Assembly (NCBI GenBank): GCA_020200935.1 | Contig: JAIVHR010000173.1 | Location: forward strand, 1 to 12,415 | Source: Sphingomonadales bacterium | Lineage (GTDB): Bacteria; Pseudomonadota; Alphaproteobacteria; Sphingomonadales; Sphingomonadaceae | DNA length: 12,415 nt | Reading direction: 5' to 3' | Shown here: piece after piece, positions 6,776-12,415 of the stretch | Layout of the letters: every line of letters begins with the position of its first letter | Position numbering within the stretch: position 1 is the first letter of the stretch | The notes under the pieces: model-generated | Databases searched by the model: none | Told to the model about the DNA's origin: nothing | The model's input: only the letters and a program-made list of their open reading frames with translations | Translations under genes and position numbers: made by a program

Positions 6776-6853
6776 TGACCCGCTTTCCCGCGCGGGCTTC
6801 CGGCAGGGCCGGTTGAGTGCGCGGTTTGCACATCGATAGAGAAGATAAAGACC

Positions 6854-7477
6854 ATGTTCGCAGTCGTGCGCACGGGCGGCAAGCAATACCGCGTCGCCGA
6901 AGGAGACATCATCGCGGTCGAGAGGCTCGCCGGGGACGCCGGCGATGCGGTCTCGCTCGACGACGTGCTGCTTGCCGGCGAGGGCGAGAAGCTTCGGGAC
7001 ACCAAGAACCTCACCGTCTCGGCCGAGATCGTCGATCAGGCCAAGAGCGAGAAGGTGATCGTCTTCAAGAAGAAGCGCCGCAAGAATTATCGCCGCAAGA
7101 ACGGCCACCGGCAGCAGATGACCTTGCTCAGGATCCTCGGGATCGGCGGCGCCCAGAAGAAATCGGCGGCACCGAAGAAGGTCGCGGCCAAGTCCGACGA
7201 TGGCGACGCGAAAACCGAGGTCAAGGCTCCGGCCAAGGCCGCCCCGGCCAGGAAGGCGCCGGCCAAAAAGCCCGCGGCAAAAAAGACACCCGCAGCCGAA
7301 AAAGCCGCTTCCGACGAAAAGACGGTTGCGAAGAAGGCTTCGGCCCGTAAACCTGCCGCTAAGAAAGCGCCTGCTAAGGGCGATGCGACGAACAAAGCCC
7401 CGGCCAAGAAGGCGCCCGCCAAAGAGGCGCCCGCCAAGAAACCCGCGGCGAGCAAGAGCGACGATAAGGACGCGTAG
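6854..7477 (+). CDS. rplU: 50S ribosomal protein L21 with long basic C-terminal tail
   Basis: Residues 1 to about 100 are a complete L21 domain. It begins [14 protein letters not shown] and ends with the family signature [20 protein letters not shown] (72-91) followed by LRI. Residues 101-207 are a low-complexity tail of Lys, Ala and Pro with repeated KAPAK/KKPAAK units broken by short acidic stretches (SDDGD, SDEK, SDDKD). Typical bacterial L21 is about 103 residues, so this protein is doubled in length. The tail resembles histone-H1-like basic proteins and is presumably disordered and bound to RNA. Extended L21 tails occur in alphaproteobacteria, but their function is not established to my knowledge. 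rpmA starts two bases after the stop, so the pair is an operon. Confidence 0.97.
   Translation: MFAVVRTGGKQYRVAEGDIIAVERLAGDAGDAVSLDDVLLAGEGEKLRDTKNLTVSAEIVDQAKSEKVIVFKKKRRKNYRRKNGHRQQMTLLRILGIGGAQKKSAAPKKVAAKSDDGDAKTEVKAPAKAAPARKAPAKKPAAKKTPAAEKAASDEKTVAKKASARKPAAKKAPAKGDATNKAPAKKAPAKEAPAKKPAASKSDDKDA
7466..7470 (+). promoter_or_regulatory. Ribosome binding site of rpmA inside rplU
   Basis: AAGGA lies nine bases before the rpmA ATG at 7480, within the last codons of rplU. This supports the chosen rpmA start and close translational coupling of L21 and L27. Confidence 0.6.
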
Positions 7478-7479
7478 AG

Positions 7480-7746
7480 ATGGCACATAAGAAAGCTGGC
7501 GGTTCGTCGCGCAACGGTCGCGATTCCAACCCGAAATACCTGGGCGTCAAGAAATTCGGCGGCGAGAAGGTCTCGGCGGGCAATATCATCGTGCGTCAGC
7601 GCGGCACGAAGTGGCGCCCGGGCATCAATGTCGGCCTCGGTCGCGATCATACCATTTTCGCGCTTACCGACGGCCATGTCCGCTTCAAGAAGGGTCAGAA
7701 CAACCGAACCTTCGTTTATGTGGAGATGGCCGAGGCAAACGGATAG
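7480..7746 (+). CDS. rpmA: 50S ribosomal protein L27
   Basis: An 88-residue protein of normal family length, from [20 protein letters not shown] to the end of L27. Conserved blocks include [24 protein letters not shown] and GRDHTIFAL. The N-terminus is the Gram-negative form that begins directly with AHKK and reaches the peptidyl-transferase centre. It has no Firmicutes-type cleaved extension. It is translated from a ribosome binding site inside rplU and ends before an intrinsic terminator at 7811-7844. Confidence 0.99.
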   Translation: MAHKKAGGSSRNGRDSNPKYLGVKKFGGEKVSAGNIIVRQRGTKWRPGINVGLGRDHTIFALTDGHVRFKKGQNNRTFVYVEMAEANG

Positions 7747-7810
7747 GGACCGCCGATAAAGGGCCGTTCCGGGGAGGGATGGCCCAGAGGTTCCAGAAAA
7801 AGGACCGGAC

Positions 7811-7844
7811 GAGGGAGACAGGGCCACCCCAGTCTCCCTTTTTT
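7811..7844 (+). terminator. Intrinsic terminator after rpmA
   Basis: GGGAGAC (7813-7819) and GTCTCCC (7832-7838) form a perfect stem, extended by an A-T pair outside it, with a 12-base loop and a run of six T (7839-7844). It closes the rplU-rpmA transcript 65 bases after the rpmA stop. Confidence 0.92.
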
Positions 7845-7904
7845 ATGATCTCCCTCACATACAAGCGTCATCGAGCCCGTGTATCGGCTCGGGGGCGCGA
7901 GATG

Positions 7905-7910
7905 GGAGGA
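7905..7910 (+). promoter_or_regulatory. Strong ribosome binding site of the GNAT remnant
   Basis: GGAGGA lies five bases before the ATG at 7916. The well-kept signal suggests that the shortened gene was recently functional or is still translated. Confidence 0.65.
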
Positions 7911-7915
7911 AGACG

Positions 7916-8110
7916 ATGTTCGCGATTACCAAGCGCCTGCTGTTGAGACCCGCATGGGCTCCGCGCACCGGCCGGGTGCTCGACAAGCTCGGCTTTCGCC
8001 GCACCGGCATCGCGCCGCGCGATTGCCGCGCCCGCGGCCGCCGCGTCGATTGCGTGATTTTCGAACGCGGCGAGGAGCAGGAGCAGACCCAGCCAGCGAT
8101 GGCCGCCTGA
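7916..8110 (+). pseudogene. GNAT-family acetyltransferase remnant with internal in-frame deletion
   Basis: The 64-codon frame begins MFAITKRLLLRPAWA, the usual first strand of RimJ/RimL-like GNAT acetyltransferases (F-x-T-x-R-L-x-L-R). It then passes directly to TGRVLDKLGFRRTGI, the motif of the last GNAT helix and strand (S-x-R-V-L-E-K-L-G-F). The central part of a protein normally about 160-180 residues long is missing, including the acetyl-CoA-binding R/Q-x-x-G-x-G/A loop. The junction lies near residue 15. The frame is kept and the ribosome binding site is strong, so a short peptide may still be made, but it cannot be an acetyltransferase. A GNAT gene after rpmA is common in sphingomonads, which supports the remnant reading. 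It converges on the FAD oxidase gene with a 4-base gap. Confidence 0.65.
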
Positions 8111-8114
8111 ACCG

Positions 8115-9722
8115 TCAGTCGGCGAGACCGCGCACGCGCAGATAGTCGTTGGTGAAGAGGGCGCGATCGGCGCTGGCGGGCAACAGCTCTTCGCGCGCCG
8201 CGAGCCAGGCATCGACATTGGCGCCATAGGCCGTTCGCACGCGCTGCGGCGTATAATGGTTGGTCTTGCCCCAATGCTGGGTAAAGGGGATGCCCCGGGC
8301 CTCCATCGCCTGCGGCACGCGGGCGAAGAAATCCCTCGAGCGGCTGTTTTCGACGCCGTCGAGGCTGACGACGAAGGTTGTGTCCCATTTGTTGAAGGCG
8401 AGCAGCGCGTCCGACTTCGCGACATAGCGGCAGCCATAGACGAGCGGGGCGCCGCCGATATCGGTGTTGAGATCGATCAGCGCGTCGAGCGTGTCCAGCG
8501 CGCGATCGAGCGGCACCGCCACCGATCCGCTTGCCACTTTCGTGCGCGCCGCCTTGTATCCGAACTGCTCGCCCCAGCTGCCGGTCTTCGGCGCGTAGCG
8601 GAACAGCTGGCTGCGCGCGATGTTGGCGAAGGTCGGCGTCATGCCCGGAAATCGATCGAGCAGGAAACCGAGTACCGAGATGAAATCGTAGCCGGGACCG
8701 AAGGTGCTTTCATTCGCCGCGTAGTTGGGCGTGTAGCCGGCCAACCAGGGCTTTTCGTACATCTGCGTCACGAGCACCTCGACCGGTGCCGTGTTGGGAT
8801 CGAGGATCGGCTGGAAGAAATAGGGGTCTCCTCTGCCGGGAGGCGGCTTGAGCTGCGGATGGGCATCGAAATCGAGCGTCTCGATCAGGTTGCGCATATC
8901 GGCATCGTAGAAAAAGCGGTTGAGTACCGGCTGCTGGCCGGCGGGAATATCGAAGGGATCGGTCAGATGGGCGTTGTTGATCGCCTCGAACAGGCGGCGC
9001 GAGCGCGTCTCGACCACGACATTGTGAATGATCCCGAAAGCGCCCAGCCCCATGACCACCGCGTTGAACAGCTTGTCGTCGCGGATCGGCCGGGCGCCGA
9101 GGCTCTGGGCGAAGGAATCCTTCAGAACCGGATAGCTGGCGCGTTCGAGCCAATATTGCGTCGTCTCGTTGGCGATCAGGTGGATCGCCACGATCTGATC
9201 GTGAAACGCGCCGAACCCGAGCGCGGAACCGTGCGTGCCGGTCGAACTGGCGCCGATCACCGTCTGACCGTTCGCCGCACCCGTGGTCCGCAGCGAGCGG
9301 CCAAACCGGTTGTCCTCGAGCGTCCGGTTGAGTTCGGAAATATAGGTCCCCCCCTGGACCAGCCATAATTTGCCGCGTTCCGCGCTTTCGCCCTGATAGC
9401 CGGGATCGATCTGCGGCGCGGCGATCGGCTTGCGGCCGATCAACAGCGAAATGTCTATCAGCCGCCCCTGCGGCAGGGTGATGTCCGACAGCGACCAGCC
9501 CCGCCCGATGCCCCGTACCGGGCGGCCGGCGGCCCGGGTATGCGCGATGCTGCGCTGGATCTGGCGCGTGCAGCGATTGATCGGATCGATACCGAAGGCC
9601 GGATTTTCGGGCGGATAGCGATGCATATAGACGCCGTCGACCGGCCCCTCGATCGTCTTGTGCCAATTCTCCCAGTCGCGGTTTTGCGGCAGCCATTCCC
9701 ACATCGTTGTGTCGTCGGACAT
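8115..9722 (-). CDS. Aldonolactone-oxidase-like FAD-linked oxidoreductase (VAO family)
   Basis: A 535-residue protein of the vanillyl-alcohol-oxidase/PCMH fold, closest in pattern to D-arabinono-1,4-lactone oxidase and relatives. The FAD domain shows PVRGIGRGWSLSDI (68-81), then LVQGGTYISELN, and GAANGQTVIGASSTGTHGSA (148-167), the pyrophosphate-binding region. Near the C-terminus HWGK (483-486) matches the conserved HWGK of aldonolactone oxidases. The position that carries the FAD-linking His in gulonolactone-type oxidases (GGGHS) appears as Trp76 (GRGWS), so flavin is probably not covalently bound there. No signal peptide is seen. AGGGGGA lies about eight bases before the ATG. The gene is 18 bases downstream of a lipoprotein gene on the same strand and likely co-transcribed. 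The substrate may be a sugar lactone or another alcohol. Confidence 0.83.
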   Translation of the reverse strand: MSDDTTMWEWLPQNRDWENWHKTIEGPVDGVYMHRYPPENPAFGIDPINRCTRQIQRSIAHTRAAGRPVRGIGRGWSLSDITLPQGRLIDISLLIGRKPIAAPQIDPGYQGESAERGKLWLVQGGTYISELNRTLEDNRFGRSLRTTGAANGQTVIGASSTGTHGSALGFGAFHDQIVAIHLIANETTQYWLERASYPVLKDSFAQSLGARPIRDDKLFNAVVMGLGAFGIIHNVVVETRSRRLFEAINNAHLTDPFDIPAGQQPVLNRFFYDADMRNLIETLDFDAHPQLKPPPGRGDPYFFQPILDPNTAPVEVLVTQMYEKPWLAGYTPNYAANESTFGPGYDFISVLGFLLDRFPGMTPTFANIARSQLFRYAPKTGSWGEQFGYKAARTKVASGSVAVPLDRALDTLDALIDLNTDIGGAPLVYGCRYVAKSDALLAFNKWDTTFVVSLDGVENSRSRDFFARVPQAMEARGIPFTQHWGKTNHYTPQRVRTAYGANVDAWLAAREELLPASADRALFTNDYLRVRGLAD

Positions 9723-9740
9723 GGTCGGGTCCCCCTGCGG

Positions 9741-10103
9741 CTATTGGGCGGGCGCGTCTTCCTCGCAATCGCACGGAATCGGCGGATCGGGCGGCTTGGC
9801 GCAGTAGAATTCGACCATCGCGGGCGAGACGATGCCCAGTGTGAACAGAGTGAGCAGCGACTGGCCGAAATTCCGGCGCACCGCGACCGCCGCGAGATCC
9901 GCATTCCGGCACTGGGTCGCGTTGTACCCGCTGCCCTCGGTCGACAACCCCTGATCGCCGAGAACCGAGGTCGAACTGTAGCGATAGGGTTGGCCGCCGG
10001 GCCCGACACCGTCGAATTCGGGCGCGTATATTCGGTAGCTCGCGCAGCCGCTCAGGAGCGCGGCACTAGCAAGAACCGCGGCAAGCGATGATCCGTGTGC
10101 CAT
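9741..10103 (-). CDS. Small putative lipoprotein
   Basis: This 120-residue protein has a short hydrophobic signal segment with a clear lipobox LSGC, Cys at residue 20, followed by ASYRIYAPEFDG. The middle is Gly/Ser/Tyr-rich. A second hydrophobic stretch, SLLTLFTLGIVSPAMVEFYC, lies at about residues 82-101. The tail is Pro/Asp/Glu-rich with Cys residues (CDCEED). I do not recognise a named family. GAGGGGG precedes the ATG as a good ribosome binding site. It leads the two-gene unit with the FAD oxidase, so it may be an envelope partner of whatever that enzyme serves, but this is not shown. Confidence 0.8.
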   Translation of the reverse strand: MAHGSSLAAVLASAALLSGCASYRIYAPEFDGVGPGGQPYRYSSTSVLGDQGLSTEGSGYNATQCRNADLAAVAVRRNFGQSLLTLFTLGIVSPAMVEFYCAKPPDPPIPCDCEEDAPAQ

Positions 10104-10377
10104 GAATTCCCCCTCAACACATATACTATACCAATGCCTGCCTCATGACCAGCGCAGATCGTTTCGGCGTTTTGCCAAGGGATACTACAGTCACCAGTCA
10201 GAATTCTTATAGGCCTATTCGTCCCATTTCGGCTTAGAGTCTCCCGAGAAGCGAATCCGTGCTTGGCCGCCTGCCGCCCTCCTTCCCCAGCATGCGCTCG
10301 GGCAGGCACAGGAACGAATTGGCCCCCGCCGCGGGGCCGGTCTAGGGTAGCAATCGACCATCATCGGGGAGAACGGA
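10104..10377. promoter_or_regulatory. Divergent intergenic region between lipoprotein and RidA genes
   Basis: The 274 bases hold no convincing gene. They are more AT-rich by eye on the left. On the minus strand TATAGT (10130-10125) lies 21 bases before the lipoprotein ATG and is a plausible -10 element, without a clear -35. On the plus side a perfect hairpin GGCCCC/GGGGCC (10321-10338) stands in front of the RidA gene. GGGGAG (10366-10371) is its ribosome binding site, six bases before the ATG. Confidence 0.4.
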
Positions 10378-10821
10378 ATGATCCGACATTTTCATCCGGC
10401 GATCGCCGCCATCCTGCTTGGCTGCGCCGGTCCGGGCGCGACCGCCGGGATCGAGCATTATCAGGGCTCCCTTGCCGAGCTCGAGCTGCCCTTCTCGGAG
10501 GCCGTCATCGTCGGCGATCTCGTCTTTCTGTCCGGCCAGATCGGGAATCGGCCCGGGACGCTCGAACTCGCCGAGGGCGGGATCGAGGGCGAGACGCGGC
10601 AGATGATGGCGAATATCGGCGCGACCTTGGATGCCCTCGGCCTCGATTTCTCGAACATCGTCAAATGTACGGTGATGCTCGACGAGATGGCCGAATGGGG
10701 TGCTTTCAACGCGATCTACCGCGAATATTTCACCGCCCCCTACCCCGCCCGCAGCGCGTTGGGCGCCGACGGGCTGGCGCTCGGCGCGCGGGTCGAGATG
10801 GAGTGTATCGCGGCGCGGTGA
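10378..10821 (+). CDS. Secreted RidA/YjgF-family protein
   Basis: A 147-residue protein with a RidA domain at about residues 36-146. Motifs seen are AVIVGDLVFLSGQIG, a YPARSA block with Arg125, and RVEMECIA with Glu140. By spacing, Arg125 and Glu140 correspond to Arg105 and Glu120 of E. coli RidA, the residues of the enamine/imine deaminase pocket, so activity is plausible. Unlike cytosolic RidA it begins with MIRHFHPAIAAILLGCAGPG, a short signal-like segment. Cleavage could follow ATA (21-23), or Cys16 in LLGC could be a lipidation site, though Leu at -2 is unusual. It is therefore probably periplasmic or membrane-anchored. It ends 3 bases from the convergent hydrolase fragment. The substrate is unknown. 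Confidence 0.88.
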   Translation: MIRHFHPAIAAILLGCAGPGATAGIEHYQGSLAELELPFSEAVIVGDLVFLSGQIGNRPGTLELAEGGIEGETRQMMANIGATLDALGLDFSNIVKCTVMLDEMAEWGAFNAIYREYFTAPYPARSALGADGLALGARVEMECIAAR

Positions 10822-10824
10822 GAC

Positions 10825-11115
10825 CTATTCCGCCGCCACCAGCCCGGGCGGCAGCTTGGCCGCCTCATATTCGCTGTCGACGAGCGCGATCAGCTCGCGA
10901 TCGTCGTGGTTCCAGGGGTGGAAGCCGGGCATGAAATAGGCGATCCAGCCGGGCAGCGCCTTGCGCAGGATGCCGGGGGTGACGAACAGCTGCCTGAACA
11001 CCCCCCAGCGCGCGCGCGCGCCGGTGATCCCGTCCTGCCGCAACAGCTCGAGCATCCCCTTGATCCGGTTGCTCCAGAAAAAGACGGTGATCAGCATCAT
11101 CACCCTAGCCTTCAT
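10825..11115 (-). pseudogene. C-terminal third of the split metal-dependent hydrolase
   Basis: This 96-codon stretch begins at an ATG two codons after the TAG that ends the upstream part and lies in the same frame. Together the two parts give about 285 residues, the normal size of the PF10118/COG3687 predicted metal-dependent hydrolases. It contains the family's C-terminal helices, including GVFRQLFVTPGIL and a WIAYFMPGFHPW block, with no further disruption. Ribosomes ending at the TAG could restart at the nearby ATG (AAG then ATG), so a separate product is conceivable, but it lacks all metal ligands. The most likely reading is a gene inactivated by one nonsense mutation. Confidence 0.6.
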
Positions 11116-11118
11116 CTT

Positions 11119-11121
11119 CTA
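11119..11121 (-). other. In-frame amber codon splitting the hydrolase gene
   Basis: The codons around it read TGG CAG CGC TAG AAG ATG AAG on the minus strand. The frame continues uninterrupted for 97 codons to the next stop. A single change from TGG, CAG or AAG would explain it. A sequencing error cannot be excluded from one sequence. Confidence 0.75.
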
Positions 11122-11688
11122 GCGCTGCCAGCGGCTCCAGTCCCTGGTCGCATGGAGCCAGGTATCGTAGGCGACGCCCTTATGCTCGATCTCCTCGATC
11201 GAGTGCCAGCGCCAGAGATCCGCCCAGTGTTTCTCGACGCCCTGCCACCAGCCGGGGTTCCGCATCATGATCCGCGCCATCAGCGCGGTATAATGTTCGA
11301 GCGCCATGGTGACGGCGAGATTGACGATCGCCGGACGATCCTTGATCCGCTGCATCGCCTCCTCGACCGCGGCTTCGAGCGGCGCGAGGTTATAGCCGGT
11401 ATCGGCGATCTTGCGGTTGAAGGCGACATGTTCGCGGCTGTGCATCACCTCCTGCATGGTGAAGGCCCTGATCTCGCGTTCGAGCTTGGGCGAGGCGCCG
11501 TCGCGGAACGCCTTGACCGAATCGATGAAGAAAGCCTCGCCGCGCGGGAAGGTTACCGATAAGGCGTTGAGGAAGGCGGTCGAGAAAGGATCGCCGGCGA
11601 ACCACCAGCGCTCCTGTTTTTCGTCGCGGCCGAAACGGCGATCGCGCGGAGTTATCTTCAGGTCTTGGGGGGTTTTGGCTATGGCCAT
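11119..11688 (-). CDS. Metal-dependent hydrolase (PF10118-like), N-terminal part cut by an in-frame TAG
   Basis: The ATG at 11688 is preferred because GGATGGAG stands six bases before it; an ATG at 11700 would add four residues without a clear ribosome binding site. The 189 residues carry a ferritin-like ligand set: FPRGEAFF, QEVMHSREHVAFN, ALEHYTA and WHSIEEIEHKGVAYD. These are the conserved His/Glu residues of the COG3687 predicted metal-dependent hydrolases. Translation stops at TAG (11121-11119) after DWSRWQR. The next codons in the same frame continue the family sequence, so this is a truncated form lacking about 96 C-terminal residues. Metal ligands are all upstream of the stop, so some function may remain. 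It is transcribed divergently from the TetR-family gene 45 bases away, which probably regulates it. Confidence 0.82.
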   Translation of the reverse strand: MAIAKTPQDLKITPRDRRFGRDEKQERWWFAGDPFSTAFLNALSVTFPRGEAFFIDSVKAFRDGASPKLEREIRAFTMQEVMHSREHVAFNRKIADTGYNLAPLEAAVEEAMQRIKDRPAIVNLAVTMALEHYTALMARIMMRNPGWWQGVEKHWADLWRWHSIEEIEHKGVAYDTWLHATRDWSRWQR

Positions 11689-11733
11689 GGGCGACTCCAT
11701 CCGATAATCAGTCTCTTAAGGCTACTTACATAG
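11689..11733. promoter_or_regulatory. Divergent promoter/operator region of hydrolase and TetR genes
   Basis: Only 45 bases separate the two chosen start codons. On the minus strand a TTGACA (11740-11735) lies across the TetR start codon and could be a -35 element for the hydrolase, with only weak -10 candidates downstream (TTAAGA or GATTAT). The segment is AT-rich compared with its surroundings and contains CTTAAG and the imperfect inverted repeat CTACTTACATAG (11722-11733). A TetR operator here would sit over both promoters. Confidence 0.4.
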
Positions 11734-12327
11734 ATGTCAATAGTGAAGAAACGCCTGTCGCCCGAGGAAAGCCGAGAGGCCGCGCTGCAGGCGGCGCGCG
11801 AAATCCTGATCGAGGCCGGTCCGCAGGCGGTGACCTTGAAGGCCGTTTCGGGGCGCATCGGCCGGACGCACGCCAATCTGCTGCACCATTTCGGTTCGGC
11901 TTCGGGGTTGCAGCGCGAGCTCGCCAAGAGCCTCGCCACCAATGTCTGCGAGACGATCCGCGGCATCGTGCTCAAGGCCGGGCTCGGCGAAGGCGATCCG
12001 CGCGAGATCGTCGACCATACTTTCGACGCCTTCGACAAGCAGGGCGCCGGGGCGCTCGCCAGCTGGATGATCCTGACCGGCAACGAGGACGCGCTCAACC
12101 CGATCGTCGAGACCATCCACGCGCTCGTCGATCAGCTCGGCGAAGGCCATGAGGACATGCCGGTCCACAAGGACACGCTGGCGCTGGTCCTCTGGGCGAT
12201 GGGGGACGCGCTCTTGGGCGGCCCGCTCGCCAATTCGCTCGGCCTGCCGCGCGAGACGGCGCGCGAGATGGCGACCGAGCAGCTCAAGGCATCGCGCCCG
12301 GCGGACCTCCAGACCGATCAGAGCTGA
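11734..12327 (+). CDS. TetR-family transcriptional regulator
   Basis: A 197-residue protein with the standard N-terminal TetR helix-turn-helix at about residues 14-60. AALQAAREILIEAGPQAVTL leads into KAVSGRIGRTHANLLHHFGS, where the recognition helix and the LLHHF turn stand in place of the more common Y-x-H-F. The C-terminal two thirds are all-helical and acidic, with no recognised ligand signature. Divergence over 45 bases from the PF10118-like hydrolase gene suggests that it controls that gene and itself. The start codon has only a weak AAGG 12 bases upstream. Since the hydrolase carries a nonsense mutation, the regulator may have lost its main target. Confidence 0.92.
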   Translation: MSIVKKRLSPEESREAALQAAREILIEAGPQAVTLKAVSGRIGRTHANLLHHFGSASGLQRELAKSLATNVCETIRGIVLKAGLGEGDPREIVDHTFDAFDKQGAGALASWMILTGNEDALNPIVETIHALVDQLGEGHEDMPVHKDTLALVLWAMGDALLGGPLANSLGLPRETAREMATEQLKASRPADLQTDQS

Positions 12328-12392
12328 GCGGCCGCAAGGGGACCCTCCCCACTGTTGGAAGCAGTCCGAGCGCGCCTGTCCGGCACCCATCC

Positions 12393-12415
12393 CGTCATTG
12401 CGAGGAGCCGAAGGC
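12393..12415 (+). repeat. Start of a REP-like dispersed repeat at the window edge
   Basis: The last 23 bases begin CGTCATTGCGAGGAGCCGAA. This matches, from memory, the start of a palindromic intergenic repeat of the CGTCATTGCGAG...GAAGCAATCC type found in many copies in various proteobacteria. Only the first arm is in the window. The 65 bases between the TetR stop and this point hold nothing recognisable. Confidence 0.5.

Noticed and set aside
6698..7827. Minus-strand frames opposite rplU and rpmA rich in Gly/Leu/Phe/Ala, looking like a repeat or membrane protein
   Set aside because: They are the complement of the Lys/Ala/Pro tail codons of L21; the apparent repeats are not an independent gene.

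Overview
The window is GC-rich, densely coded DNA that looks like an alphaproteobacterium, most likely Sphingomonadales. The basis is the hspQ - rplU - rpmA - GNAT gene order, the long Lys/Ala/Pro tail on ribosomal protein L21, and the codon use. No insertion sequence, CRISPR array or phage gene was seen. The sequence reads as a chromosome segment made of a housekeeping core flanked by two accessory stretches.

Left part (1-6076). After the last codons of a plus-strand gene (possibly a nucleotidyl cyclase) come six minus-strand genes. In transcription order they are an acyl-CoA-dehydrogenase-like flavoprotein (5999-4878), an amino-acid adenylating enzyme (4878-3352), a free carrier protein (3355-3095), a flavin-dependent halogenase-type protein (3102-1846), an LpxL-like acyltransferase (1859-873) and a Crp/Fnr regulator (809-144). 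The first five overlap by 1, 4, 8 and 14 bases, so they form one coupled operon. Adenylation enzyme + carrier protein + dehydrogenase is the known set that turns L-proline into pyrrole-2-carboxyl-S-carrier (PltF/PltL/PltE, RedM/RedO/RedW, Bmp4/Bmp1/Bmp3), and PltA/Bmp2-type halogenases act on that product. The adenylation pocket read from the sequence (D L L Y F A L V I K) fits proline. I infer a compact (halo)pyrrole pathway in which an LpxL-type acyltransferase, rather than a thioesterase or polyketide synthase, could take the pyrrolyl group. This is the most interesting part of the window.

Middle (6077-7844). A tRNA-Ser(CGA) gene has its 3' end facing the pyrrole operon. It is followed by hspQ, then rplU and rpmA with a promoter upstream and a clear intrinsic terminator downstream. 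Next comes a 64-codon remnant of a GNAT acetyltransferase that kept its start and ribosome binding site but lost its centre.

Right part (7845-12415). A minus-strand pair encodes a lipoprotein and an aldonolactone-oxidase-like FAD enzyme. Then come a secreted RidA-family protein, a PF10118-type metal-dependent hydrolase split by one in-frame TAG, and a divergent TetR-family regulator. The window ends inside what looks like a dispersed REP-like repeat.
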